A stretch of 64,000 nucleotides of DNA from Paracoccaceae bacterium (GTDB lineage: Bacteria > Pseudomonadota > Alphaproteobacteria > Rhodobacterales > Rhodobacteraceae). Position 1 is the stretch's first letter; each line of letters starts with the position of its first letter. The notes under the pieces are model-generated. The model saw only the letters and a list, made by a program, of their open reading frames with translations. It had not been told where the DNA came from and searched no databases. Below, in pieces: positions 33,269 to 41,292 of the stretch. The DNA lies in NCBI GenBank assembly GCA_027489355.1, contig JAIXZY010000020.1:39543-103542 (forward strand), written 5' to 3'. The translations under genes were made by a program, and so were the position numbers.

Positions 33269-34438
33269 ATGATCGCAAACAATATGATCACTCCTTCGTA
33301 CGAGTATCTCTCCGCTCCTACACTGGTAGCTGGGAAATCAGCGCTGCCTTATCAGCTCCCCGAGAGCACAGACGAAAGCTATCGCAGCCGTGTGCCGCTA
33401 CTGCACAGTGGCGTGGTTCAAGCAGATGCGAGCCACCATCCCCTCGCGCACTCAATCTACCGACATCGGCGCTTTACCCCTGACCCTGCGGTTAGCCTGC
33501 CGCAAACAGAAAATCGGCTTGAAGGCCCCAGCATATTTGGTGGGATCGTGAGCATGCATTTTGGTCATGTACTGACGCAGTCACTCGGACGGCTCTGGGC
33601 GCATGAGCTCTCGCCCACTGCTCCGATTGTTTTCCTTCCCGAAACGCTGCGGGTTACTGAGTTGCCCGGGTTCCTGACGGCTCTGATACGGAGCTTTGGT
33701 ATCCAGAATCCGCTTATGCTCATGCCGCACTCAGTCATCTGCGAGCACTTGCTGATTCCACAAGACATCTGCAATCTTTCTCATCGCCCTGCGGCCCAAC
33801 CATTCTTCCGCGACTGGCTCAAGCGGCACCGTCCAGCAGTTCTTGGCGAACAGGCTGGGCGCCTCTATGTCAGTCGCAGCAGGCTTGGCCTCCAACAGGG
33901 TCACTACTTGCAGGAACGCTTATTGGAAGTAGCGCTGATCGCAAACGGTTACGACGTATTCCATCCCCAAGAGCACTCCCTAAGCGAGCAGATCTCGGCG
34001 TACTCAAAGGCAAACCAGTTGATTTTCGCAGATGGATCCGCGGCACATCTTTGGTCCCTCGCGGCGCCAGGGGGGCAAGATGTAGCCGTAGTTCTTAGGC
34101 GGCCGCGTGATCGAGCGTTCGTCAACTGGTTTCGATCGCTGGACTGCGGGCGCATCCACTACATCGACTGTGTCATCGCCGATTTCGGGAAGCGTGGTGA
34201 CGGGCCTGGAAGGTCGGTGGCCCTCCTCGACATGGCCGCCGTGTGGAGTCAACTCCGAACACTAGGGTTTCATCAAGACAGCAGGCAAATAGGTATCGAG
34301 CGCGCCCGGCTTGATGCGTGGGTTGCAGCACTTCCACGTCGCTTCCGCTGGCCTCTGGGAGTGCCCTTCGACCTCGACCAGCTATCGCTTCAAATCCTGT
34401 CGCTACGACGTCACGTTAACCTGCGTCGGTGTGGCTAA
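33269..34438 (+). CDS. GT61-family (DUF563) glycosyltransferase
   Basis: From ATG 33269 the product is ~389 residues. It has the GT61 plan: an N-terminal region with IFGGIVSMHFGHVLTQSLGR, then RLYVSRSRLG followed by an alpha/beta domain with YDVFHPQEHSLSEQISAYSK and LIFADGSAAHLWSL. Bacterial GT61 enzymes are often found in capsule and exopolysaccharide clusters. It lies 281 bp after the RTX gene on the same strand. No other polysaccharide gene adjoins it, so its acceptor is unknown. The frame upstream to 33212 is open but unlikely to be used. Confidence 0.8.
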   Translation: MIANNMITPSYEYLSAPTLVAGKSALPYQLPESTDESYRSRVPLLHSGVVQADASHHPLAHSIYRHRRFTPDPAVSLPQTENRLEGPSIFGGIVSMHFGHVLTQSLGRLWAHELSPTAPIVFLPETLRVTELPGFLTALIRSFGIQNPLMLMPHSVICEHLLIPQDICNLSHRPAAQPFFRDWLKRHRPAVLGEQAGRLYVSRSRLGLQQGHYLQERLLEVALIANGYDVFHPQEHSLSEQISAYSKANQLIFADGSAAHLWSLAAPGGQDVAVVLRRPRDRAFVNWFRSLDCGRIHYIDCVIADFGKRGDGPGRSVALLDMAAVWSQLRTLGFHQDSRQIGIERARLDAWVAALPRRFRWPLGVPFDLDQLSLQILSLRRHVNLRRCG

Positions 34439-34466
34439 CCGAATATCGATGAAACGGGCGGCTGGG

Positions 34467-34784
34467 CTATTCGCAGCCTATCCCGTCACCGTCACGATCG
34501 AGGTGCGAACCATAACCGGTGTCGCCGAGACGCACGGGGGCCGCGCCTGCAGCACGGGCGGCCGCACAGTTTCGAAAGGCACGGAAAGATCCTTCGGGAC
34601 TCGCCAGAGACGCTTGCGGCTGGGGTGCAGCTGGACGGTGACAATGGTAGTCCCCAGTCTTCCTATTATTGTGGCAGCCGTCTGAGTTGAGCCCTCCACC
34701 ATGCGCAAGTGCTGATGTAGAAGCAAACGCTCCAAGCAATAACACCATCGCGCAATGCGAGATTCGGATTATGGTATTTTTCAC
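34467..34784 (-). CDS. Secreted Excalibur-domain protein with YHYH-like motif
   Basis: From GTG 34784 (preceded by AAGGGAATC) the product is 105 residues. A signal peptide (TIIRISHCAMVLLLGAFAST up to ALA) is followed by HGGGLNSDGCHNNRKTGDYH with CH next, a His/Cys pattern common in small secreted alphaproteobacterial proteins. The C-terminus is an Excalibur calcium-binding domain (FRNCAAARAAG, ending HLDRDGDGIGCE). In related proteins Excalibur domains often accompany thermonuclease domains; here a nuclease gene is at 36.7 kb. Role unknown, exported. Confidence 0.75.
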   Translation of the reverse strand: MKNTIIRISHCAMVLLLGAFASTSALAHGGGLNSDGCHNNRKTGDYHCHRPAAPQPQASLASPEGSFRAFRNCAAARAAGAAPVRLGDTGYGSHLDRDGDGIGCE

Positions 34785-34883
34785 GCAATGATTCCCTTGA
34801 ATGACACTTCTAGGGTCGGCCATGGCTGTGTCGAAACTGTGGAGCCCTAACACCCTGACCTGAAAATTCCTTGGAGGTCCCGC

Positions 34884-36356
34884 ATGACCACTTCTCGCAC
34901 ATGTAGGTCGGCATACGTGGACTGGTCAGGGGCTCCATCCTGTGCGTTTGAGAAAGCTGAGCGTCGGCGCAATCTAAGACATCGCAAGACCCCATATTGG
35001 CACTGCCTCGCCAAGTGCAGACACATTGGCATCTACACTCCGCATGCTGGAGTTAGCACTTGGGTGGCCAGGATCCTGACCCTGAACGGTCGCTACGTCC
35101 AGCATCGCCTGGCTTCGGCGCGCGACGGTGAAGTTGACGCTGTCGATTACGCAGCCGCGCTCAGTCTGGCAATCGCGTGGTTCGAAAGCGAGCCCATCCG
35201 AAGCATCGCCAAGAGTCCAAAACCCATAGGAAAGGCGGAAGGCCTGAGATATTGTCCTTGGGGTAACGTCTACACGGTCGGCGCCGCGTTGAGTGAGTAC
35301 CTCGAGTGGTCACGCATCGCCCGGTCTCCCGGCAGCCACTACAATAACATTGTTCTGATAAACTTTCACCTATCCGGTCCAGTCGCCTTTGAAGCACTCG
35401 AGGATTTCAACGCTCGGCATCTTCGAAGCATCGCACAGAGCATCCTCACCACGCACCCAGACAGGGCTCGCGCCCGCACACCGAACGTCGATCCATCTGC
35501 AGACGTAATCCGTAGAGCCAAAAGAGTGTTCAACAGTGTTATTACGGTGCTCCGGATGGCATTCCGGCACGCTTGGGATAGCGGACGCATATCGTCCGAC
35601 CGGCCGCTGCGCTGCCTGCATCGCATCGCCGTGCAGCCTGCGGCCCGAACCTTATTCTTGAACCGCGAAGAGTGCCGAAGACTCATTGAAAATTGCACCC
35701 CGGCCCTGGCACGTTTGGTTCTTGCCGGGCTGTACTCAGGATGTCGCGTCGGTGAACTGGCGAACTTACGTGTCAGCGATGTGGGTCGGGAAGTCTATGG
35801 CCTGCACGTGTCCACATTCAAGCTCGCACCGGCCCGCTTCGTTTTCTTACCAGACGAGGCAATGGCATTCTTTCTCTCCTGTTGCGAGGGAAGGAGTTCG
35901 GGCGAGCGCATCCTTCTGTCAGACAAGGGCAGGGTCTGGAAACGGCAGCACGCAAACCTGTTTCGACGCGCTGTGAAGAAGTCCGGCCTCCCGAGCGAGT
36001 TCGTTTTCCATGGACTTCGTCACACCTATGCCAGCGACCTCGTTCGGAATGGCGTGCCGCTGAGCCTAGTAGCTCGGCAGCTTGGTCATGCTGATACCCG
36101 GTCGGTTGCATCAACCTACGGCCATTTGGCTGAGCAGTTTAGAGAGGAGCAGATTAGAGGGCGGTTTTCGCCCCTCTCAGAGGTCTATCGGGGAGAAGCT
36201 GGACGGCGGGCACCTCAGCTCGAAGCCCTATGGGCGGCGGTCCACGGAGAGGACTGGCGGGGCTACGGAAGCCGACTAGAACCAGCCATGAAGCCGGAGC
36301 GCAGCTCGGCTCGTACACCTAGAGATGTACTTGAGGCCTTTGGGATTCCCGAATAG
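34884..36356 (+). CDS. Second tyrosine recombinase/integrase, long N-terminal region
   Basis: A 490-residue site-specific recombinase, probably starting at ATG 34884 behind TTGGAGGTCCCGC. The N-terminal ~250 residues are long and basic, with core-binding features after ~130. The catalytic domain (~265-435) contains Arg in SGCRVGELANLR, FHGLRHTYASDL, LGHADTRSVASTYGH with His and nucleophile Tyr: the full R-H-R-H-Y set. About 60 residues of tail follow. It is 1.4 kb from the right att repeat and could serve another element nested in the island. It is intact and unlike the integrase at 1688. Confidence 0.9.
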   Translation: MTTSRTCRSAYVDWSGAPSCAFEKAERRRNLRHRKTPYWHCLAKCRHIGIYTPHAGVSTWVARILTLNGRYVQHRLASARDGEVDAVDYAAALSLAIAWFESEPIRSIAKSPKPIGKAEGLRYCPWGNVYTVGAALSEYLEWSRIARSPGSHYNNIVLINFHLSGPVAFEALEDFNARHLRSIAQSILTTHPDRARARTPNVDPSADVIRRAKRVFNSVITVLRMAFRHAWDSGRISSDRPLRCLHRIAVQPAARTLFLNREECRRLIENCTPALARLVLAGLYSGCRVGELANLRVSDVGREVYGLHVSTFKLAPARFVFLPDEAMAFFLSCCEGRSSGERILLSDKGRVWKRQHANLFRRAVKKSGLPSEFVFHGLRHTYASDLVRNGVPLSLVARQLGHADTRSVASTYGHLAEQFREEQIRGRFSPLSEVYRGEAGRRAPQLEALWAAVHGEDWRGYGSRLEPAMKPERSSARTPRDVLEAFGIPE

Positions 36357-36463
36357 CCCAGTCAGTCCCCCACCCTTCCACCTTGCCTGAAATCTGCTAG
36401 TGGTTAATGGTTTCTCAACCACTTACCGGTTAGCTGACGCAAGGTTCACACGGAGGAGCATGG

Positions 36464-36673
36464 GTGTTTCCTGATGAAATGACGTTTCGCGCCTTGCAGG
36501 CCGCCTTTGCAGCTCGGGAAGGAGGCTTTCACGGAACCGCAGAAGCATTTCTTGGCATCGCACGGGATTGCGCCTGGGAAGCCTTGGAGATGGAGCATTC
36601 CCTGTACCAGCTTGCAAAATCGGCAAGCAGCACGGGCGACCCGAGAACAGGTACAGAGTCATGCTCAATCTGA
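36464..36673 (+). CDS. Small hypothetical protein upstream of the nuclease, 69 aa
   Basis: The GTG at 36464 is preceded by CGGAGGAGC at 6-7 bases, a strong site; the nearer ATG at 36460 gives only four codons. The product is acidic and helical (MFPDEMTFRALQAAF, then AEAFLGIARDCAWEALEMEH). Its last codons overlap the nuclease start at 36661, indicating translational coupling. No family recognised. Confidence 0.5.
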   Translation: MFPDEMTFRALQAAFAAREGGFHGTAEAFLGIARDCAWEALEMEHSLYQLAKSASSTGDPRTGTESCSI

Positions 36674-37110
36674 TGATGTGCGCCACCTTGTTCGCCGTGG
36701 ATGGGGACACGGTGAAATGTGATGGGCGGAGCCTACGCGATATGGGAGACGGCGCCCCTTTCGTGTCGGGCTACGACACCCCGGAAATCGGTCGAAATGC
36801 TAAATGCGACCGTGAAAATGCGTTGGGAAAAATCGCAAAGCATCGAATGGCTGAACTTCTGCAGACGCCCGGTTTGACGGTCGAAGATAGCGGAGAGATT
36901 GATCGCTTTGACCGACCACTCGTGGTCCTGCGGCTCCCCGACGGGCGAACCATCGGGAGCGTGTTGTTGGCGGAAGGGTTGGCAGTAGAGTGGCGGCCCG
37001 GAAGAGATGTCGACTGGTGCATATCAGCCGAGATGTGGCATTCCTCCTCTCGCGTCGCGATGCGGGGGTGGAGTTTGATGCAGCGGACAATCCAAACGCC
37101 AATCGTTTGA
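36661..37110 (+). CDS. Thermonuclease (SNase-like) protein, 3' end altered by fusion
   Basis: Starting at ATG 36661, about 149 residues. SNase-like blocks are FAVDGDTVKCDG, SGYDTPEIGRNAKC, a central DSGEIDRFDRPLVVLRLPDG and SVLLAEGLAVEWRPGRDVDW. The arginine/aspartate/glutamate constellation of staphylococcal nuclease is only partly evident. Similarity ends at about 37015, where DNA of a serine recombinase relic begins in another frame; the last ~30 residues to 37110 are therefore foreign. Family members often end near that tryptophan, so activity might survive. No clear signal peptide. Coupled to the small upstream gene. Confidence 0.65.
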   Translation: MLNLMMCATLFAVDGDTVKCDGRSLRDMGDGAPFVSGYDTPEIGRNAKCDRENALGKIAKHRMAELLQTPGLTVEDSGEIDRFDRPLVVLRLPDGRTIGSVLLAEGLAVEWRPGRDVDWCISAEMWHSSSRVAMRGWSLMQRTIQTPIV

Positions 37111-37235
37111 CGATGAGCTTGGCTCTAGTCGCAGAGCAGGAACCGAAAGCAATTTCTCCAGGACAACACTGCGGTCGCTGCGGCGATGGCACAAGGCGTA
37201 CGGCTTGGTGCATTTAGGGATGGACAGTACTTAGG
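36987..37235 (+). pseudogene. Serine recombinase fragment, frame-shifted
   Basis: The plus strand encodes HISRDVAFLLSRRDAGVEFD, then ADNPNANRLTMSLALVAEQE and PKAIS. After a frame change it continues TTAVAAAMAQGVRLGAF. This is the catalytic-domain end and linker of a serine recombinase of the same family as the relic at 29.15-29.65 kb. Only the middle part survives, joined to the nuclease gene. Confidence 0.7.
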
Positions 37236-38311
37236 CCGAATGGCGACCTCCACGATGCCGTCAAGGCTCGCTGGGCGCCGTCCAATCATGCTTGGAAAAG
37301 GCCGATCGCATCCAGCTCCTGATGTATCGGATCGACCCTGACAACTTCCTGCCGATGAGTCAGGTCGCATAGCGTTTGACCAGGAAGCGGTACCAACGCC
37401 GTCCGGTCGTGGAAGGTGGCACGCCCAAACGGTGAAGGGTTTGAGGGCGGTGGTGGTTCCCACCCAGCTAGAGGGGACATCGTAGCACCTCGGCAGTGGT
37501 GACTCTGCGAATTACAAATGACCTCTGACTGATACTCCACCTACGAAGTCACTTCGTGCTGAAGATAGATGAAATAGGATCACGATATGAAGCATAATTG
37601 ACCAAGCGAACAATGCATGCTGAGACCAATCGCCCGGTTCCGTTTCGGTTCCGATTGGGGTCCACGAGAGGCTTCCAACTGAGCCGAATCCCCCGGAAAA
37701 CCAAGAACAGAGATTGAACATTTCGTACTGACCTGCCTGAGCAGGGCAACCCTTTCTCTTTCGAACCCACAGAAGGCAGTCTTTTCAGCGGCCTGTACCA
37801 GGCCAAAGGGTCAGAACCCGCCAGTCGGCTTGAGGGTCCCCGCTTGAGACGAGGGTCAGACCCAGGTCGGGTGTCTGAGCGGGCTGTCGCGGACTGAACG
37901 CCAAGCTGCATGCCGTCACGAGTACCAATGGTCGTCCTCCGAAGTCTTCATGGCCGCAGGAGCGACCACAGCGACCCGGTTGGGTCCGGAATGGATGATC
38001 GCAGACGGGGCTGGGACACGGACTGATCCCCGCTCGGACGCCGTGCGGCAACACGGTTCGCCACGACAAACCTGCGCTCTCTGCGCCGAAACCGCCTTGA
38101 GACCATGTTCTGCAGATTTGATGACTGGTGAAGCGTCTCAACCCGTTAGGGTGCGCCCAAACCTTCCTCTGCGCCCTAGTCCTTGCTGCACCCGTAATGT
38201 TGCGGAGTCTGACGATGCGTCCGGACTCACCGAACCTCGTGCCAAAAGTCTATTGCGGTGATCCAGATCAGCATCCGGAGGAAATATGCAGATCAATAAT
38301 AGAACGAGTGC
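37236..38311. other. About 1.1 kb without genes, containing the right island boundary
   Basis: No convincing reading frame was found. It holds the right 26-bp att repeat (37734-37759). Left of the repeat is island debris; right of it is sequence leading to the 3' end of the sugar-transferase gene. Confidence 0.5.
37734..37759 (+). repeat. Right attachment-site repeat (attR), 26 bp
   Basis: This is the perfect copy of the repeat at 1542-1567, same orientation. Here the upstream arm of the terminator hairpin is missing (the sequence before it is unrelated), as expected if recombination displaced the original 3' end of the short transcription unit. Confidence 0.75.
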
Positions 38312-39007
38312 TTAGCACCCGGTTGGTCTTATAACGACGGACACGGTTTGCAGCAGGATACCAAGATCTCGCAATAGCGATTTCCTTGCAATGTATTCCA
38401 AATCGATCCGGCACCGTTCATTAAAGTCGCGTGGCTTGTTGCGCATGACCTGCCACGACCCCGTCAATCCGGGCCGGACAACAAGTCGAAGACGTTGCCA
38501 CGGTTGCAACTCTGCAGGATTGGCTGAATTTGCTCGGGGCCCGACGGTGGACATGTCACCGCGCAGAACGTTCCAAAGCTGCGGCAGTTCGTCCAGATAA
38601 AGCTTTCGGAGGGTTCGGCCAGGGCGTGTGACCCGCGGGTCGTTGTCCAGCTTGAAACCTGCACCCTTGTCCACGCTGTCCGCCAGCAGTGTCGTCTTGA
38701 TCTGGTCCGCACCCTGGACCATCGTGCGGATCTTCAGGATCTGAAAGGATTTTCCATCCTTTCCATACCGGGTCTGCCTGTAGAAGACAGGTGCATGCGG
38801 GTCGTCCAACTTTACCCAGGCCGCGACCATCGCAAGAGTGGGCAGCACGACCGGGGCAGCCATGAGGACGAATGCGCAGTCCAGGATCCGATACCTCCAG
38901 TGGTCGAACAGAGGAGCGCGCCGGATGACTTCATTCACAACGTCGACGGCGGGAAACGACCCTGACGCCTCGGTATCCATGGTGAAGGGGAGGCTACTCT
39001 GAATCAA
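38312..39007 (-). CDS. Undecaprenyl-phosphate sugar phosphotransferase (initiating PGT, ExoY/WcaJ C-terminal type)
   Basis: A ~231-residue bacterial sugar transferase that attaches the first sugar-1-phosphate to undecaprenyl phosphate at the inner membrane. I favour the TTG at 39007, six bases after a perfect AAGGAGG; ATG 38980 is an alternative. One membrane-associated helical hairpin is at ~44-66 (ILDCAFVLMAAPVVLPTLA). Catalytic-domain motifs are FQILKIRTMV, DPRVTRPGRTLRKLYLDELP, QLWNVLRGDMSTVGPR and RPGLTGSWQV. It lacks the large N-terminal membrane domain of full-length WbaP/WcaJ, like ExoY. It is the likely first enzyme of the exopolysaccharide cluster that follows. Confidence 0.9.
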   Translation of the reverse strand: MIQSSLPFTMDTEASGSFPAVDVVNEVIRRAPLFDHWRYRILDCAFVLMAAPVVLPTLAMVAAWVKLDDPHAPVFYRQTRYGKDGKSFQILKIRTMVQGADQIKTTLLADSVDKGAGFKLDNDPRVTRPGRTLRKLYLDELPQLWNVLRGDMSTVGPRANSANPAELQPWQRLRLVVRPGLTGSWQVMRNKPRDFNERCRIDLEYIARKSLLRDLGILLQTVSVVIRPTGC

Positions 39008-39332
39008 CGGCAACCTCCTTCAGATTCTGCCGAGGAGACAGTGGATGGCGCGCTTAAGACAGCCCTCGCCACCTCGCGTTCCCGTAAACAGGAAAGGTCT
39101 GGTGTGGTTCCGTGATTTTTGCTTGTACGTCACAAAAAGTCCATGTTTCGGATACGAACTCCGAAATTCACAACTTTGGGTTGAACGTCCTCTGCTGAAC
39201 GATCCGGCGGGTTGCCTAAAATTTTCCATTCAAGGGATGATAGCGCAAATAGGCGCTGGATTGTTCAAAGACAAATTCGAAGGCGACCCGGAAAGATGGT
39301 TGTGTCCTGCGAATCGGTCGCGCGCCCGGGGA
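39008..39332. other. Intergenic, about 325 bp
   Basis: This is the region upstream of the leftward sugar transferase gene, AT-richer around 39110-39200, consistent with its promoter. No gene or clear operator is seen. Confidence 0.4.
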
Positions 39333-40004
39333 TCATACCAACTTGCGGCGGATGGCCTTCAGCCTTCGGACCAGCCTTGCGCCCACCGGATCCACGCCGT
39401 CTATCAGCTTCGCGAAGTCGTGCAGTGTCGTGTCCACCCTCACATTCGTGCGCGCAACAAGACCGATCGTCGTGGATGACGGACCGCCGTCGCTGGAGTA
39501 GACGGTCGTGTAACCGGCGGCCCTGACGGCGGCGAGCACCCGAGCGTTGTAACGGCCGTAGGGAATGGAGGCGACCGTAACCGCACGTCCGACGCATCGC
39601 TCCAGAACACGCTTCGACCCCGCCAGTTCTTCCTCAAGTCGGGCTGGGTCAAGACCGCGCCAGTCGACGTGGTCAACACCATGACTTCCGATCTCCATTC
39701 GCTCGGAAAGGGTGCGCAGTTGGGCCGAGCTGAGCGAGCCGGGATTGTCCAGGCGGCTGGTGATGATGAAGAAACTGCCGGTCAATCCGCGTTCGTGCAA
39801 CGCGGGACGGGCAATGTGAAAGTCCGAGTCGTTGGCATCGTCGAAGGTCAACCGGATATTCGCGGGATCGCGGTGGGCGGCAACCAGGTCGAGGAACCGA
39901 AGGAAAAGGTCTTCGCTTATCCAATAGCGTGCCTCACCCGGCTCCAACGGTCTGACTGGGTGCCCAATGCCGTGGAATGCAACGGCGATCTGCTTGGCCG
40001 TCAT
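39333..40004 (-). CDS. Polysaccharide deacetylase (NodB-homology)
   Basis: A 223-residue protein starting at ATG 40004 (the frame is open much further upstream but not coding there). NodB motifs are RLTFDDANDSDF (motif 1, the Asp-Asp metal/base pair) and GSHGVDHVDW (motif 2, HxxxH metal ligands), with IPYGRYNARVLAAVRAAGY as motif 3. It would remove N- or O-acetyl groups from a polysaccharide or lipid-linked sugar. No signal peptide is visible, which suggests cytosolic action on a lipid-linked intermediate or an unusual export route. Its 5' end faces the GT4 gene at 40129. Confidence 0.85.
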   Translation of the reverse strand: MTAKQIAVAFHGIGHPVRPLEPGEARYWISEDLFLRFLDLVAAHRDPANIRLTFDDANDSDFHIARPALHERGLTGSFFIITSRLDNPGSLSSAQLRTLSERMEIGSHGVDHVDWRGLDPARLEEELAGSKRVLERCVGRAVTVASIPYGRYNARVLAAVRAAGYTTVYSSDGGPSSTTIGLVARTNVRVDTTLHDFAKLIDGVDPVGARLVRRLKAIRRKLV

Positions 40005-40128
40005 GACTTCAGGACCCCCACGGCAGGATAGAGTGAAAAATACAGTGGTGTTTGCATTGCGCAATGTCTTGTTAAGTTGCGATGCGGGTTCCGGCACGTC
40101 AAATCTGTCTGGTGGCTGGGAGATTGCG

Positions 40129-41238
40129 ATGCCTTGCGAGAAGATCACGATGGTTCTCCCCGACTTCGGCGGCGGTGGGGCAGAGCGTATCATGGTATTT
40201 CTCGCCAATGCTTTCGCCGACCGCGGAATCGACATCACCTTTCTTGCCGGCCGGGCTGAAGGTCCGTGCCTGTCGGACCTGTCGCCCCGTGTCCGGCTGG
40301 TGGACCTGGGAGTGTCGCGCTTTGCGCTGGCAGTGCCCAGGCTGGTGCAGCATCTCAACCGCGTGGCGCCGGATGCCGTTCTCTCGGCGCTTACCCATGC
40401 GAACCTGGTGACCCTGCTGGCCGGGTGGCTGGCTCGGCGTGGACCGAGGATCGTGGTGGCGGAACACAACAGCACGACCATGCTGGCGAACGCGGGTTCC
40501 GGAGCGAAGCAAGCCGTCAAGACGGCGCTGATGCGCAGGCTTTATCCGCGCGCCGATTGCATCACCTTCGTCTCGCATGCCATGCAGGACGAGTTTGCAA
40601 CCCTTTTTCGGCTGCCACCCGAACGGTTGGCGACGGTCTACAATCCCGTTCCGGTCGACAAGTTGCGCGGCCTCGCCGCGACCGGTCCGACGCATCCCTG
40701 GCTTGCACGGAAGGACGGCCTCGTCGTCATCGCGGCGGGACGGCTGACCGAACAGAAGGACTTTCCCACCTTGCTCCGCGCCTTTTCCCGGCTGTCCCCG
40801 CCGGCGCGGCTGATCATCTTCGGCGAAGGCCCGGACCGCGTCAGCCTGACCGCGCTGCGCGCCGAGCTCGGGCTGGAGGACAGGGTCGACTTGCCCGGCT
40901 TCGTCGCAAACCTGCCAGCAGAACTTGCGGCGAGCGATCTGTTCGTCCTGTCCTCGCGTTGGGAAGGTCTGCCTGGTGTGCTGCTTGAAGCCCTGGCGCT
41001 GGACGTGCCGGTCGTTGCCACGAACTGCCCGACCGGGCCCGAGGAGATCCTGCAAGGTGGTCGCTGGGGACGGCTTGTACCGGTGGGGCGTGCGCAAGAT
41101 CTTGCGGTTGCCATGCAGGCGGCACTGGACCAGCCGTCTTCCACCACAGGGGACGAGGTTCTGGCGCGCTTCGCACCCGACCACATTGTCGAGCAGTATC
41201 TCAAGATCCTCTTGCCAGGCCGAGGCGCGAGGGATTGA
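40129..41238 (+). CDS. GT4-family glycosyltransferase
   Basis: A 369-residue GT-B enzyme from ATG 40129 behind GGGAGATTGC. The N-terminal domain opens with MVLPDFGGGGAERIMVFLAN. The C-terminal donor domain has VVIAAGRLTEQKDFPTLLRA, IFGEGPDR and the EX7E motif in SRWEGLPGVLLEALALDVPV. A nucleotide-sugar-dependent retaining transferase acting on the cytosolic lipid-linked oligosaccharide. The next gene in the same direction (GT2) begins about 55 bp downstream. Confidence 0.9.
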   Translation: MPCEKITMVLPDFGGGGAERIMVFLANAFADRGIDITFLAGRAEGPCLSDLSPRVRLVDLGVSRFALAVPRLVQHLNRVAPDAVLSALTHANLVTLLAGWLARRGPRIVVAEHNSTTMLANAGSGAKQAVKTALMRRLYPRADCITFVSHAMQDEFATLFRLPPERLATVYNPVPVDKLRGLAATGPTHPWLARKDGLVVIAAGRLTEQKDFPTLLRAFSRLSPPARLIIFGEGPDRVSLTALRAELGLEDRVDLPGFVANLPAELAASDLFVLSSRWEGLPGVLLEALALDVPVVATNCPTGPEEILQGGRWGRLVPVGRAQDLAVAMQAALDQPSSTTGDEVLARFAPDHIVEQYLKILLPGRGARD

Positions 41239-41292
41239 CCAGGATGGACCCCGGGGTGTTTGCTGCGGCAGGCGCAACAGACAGGGTGCGGC

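Larger units (their letters stand above)
1542..37759. mobile_element. Putative integrated genomic island, about 36.2 kb
   Basis: The segment lies between two perfect 26-bp direct repeats. It has a tyrosine integrase immediately inside the left repeat, a second tyrosine recombinase at 34.9-36.4 kb, two degraded serine-recombinase genes, several IS5- and IS3-family fragments, and blocks of visibly lower GC (about 11-14 kb and 25.5-28.5 kb) set among GC-rich ones. No conjugation or complete phage structural module is visible, so it may no longer move by itself, or it may be built from several nested acquisitions. Cargo is described gene by gene. The boundary call is inference from repeat and integrase positions. 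Confidence 0.65.

Noticed and set aside
39045..39479. 144-codon plus-strand frame upstream of the sugar transferase gene
   Set aside because: It overlaps the deacetylase gene on the other strand, has no ribosome site and no recognisable domain.
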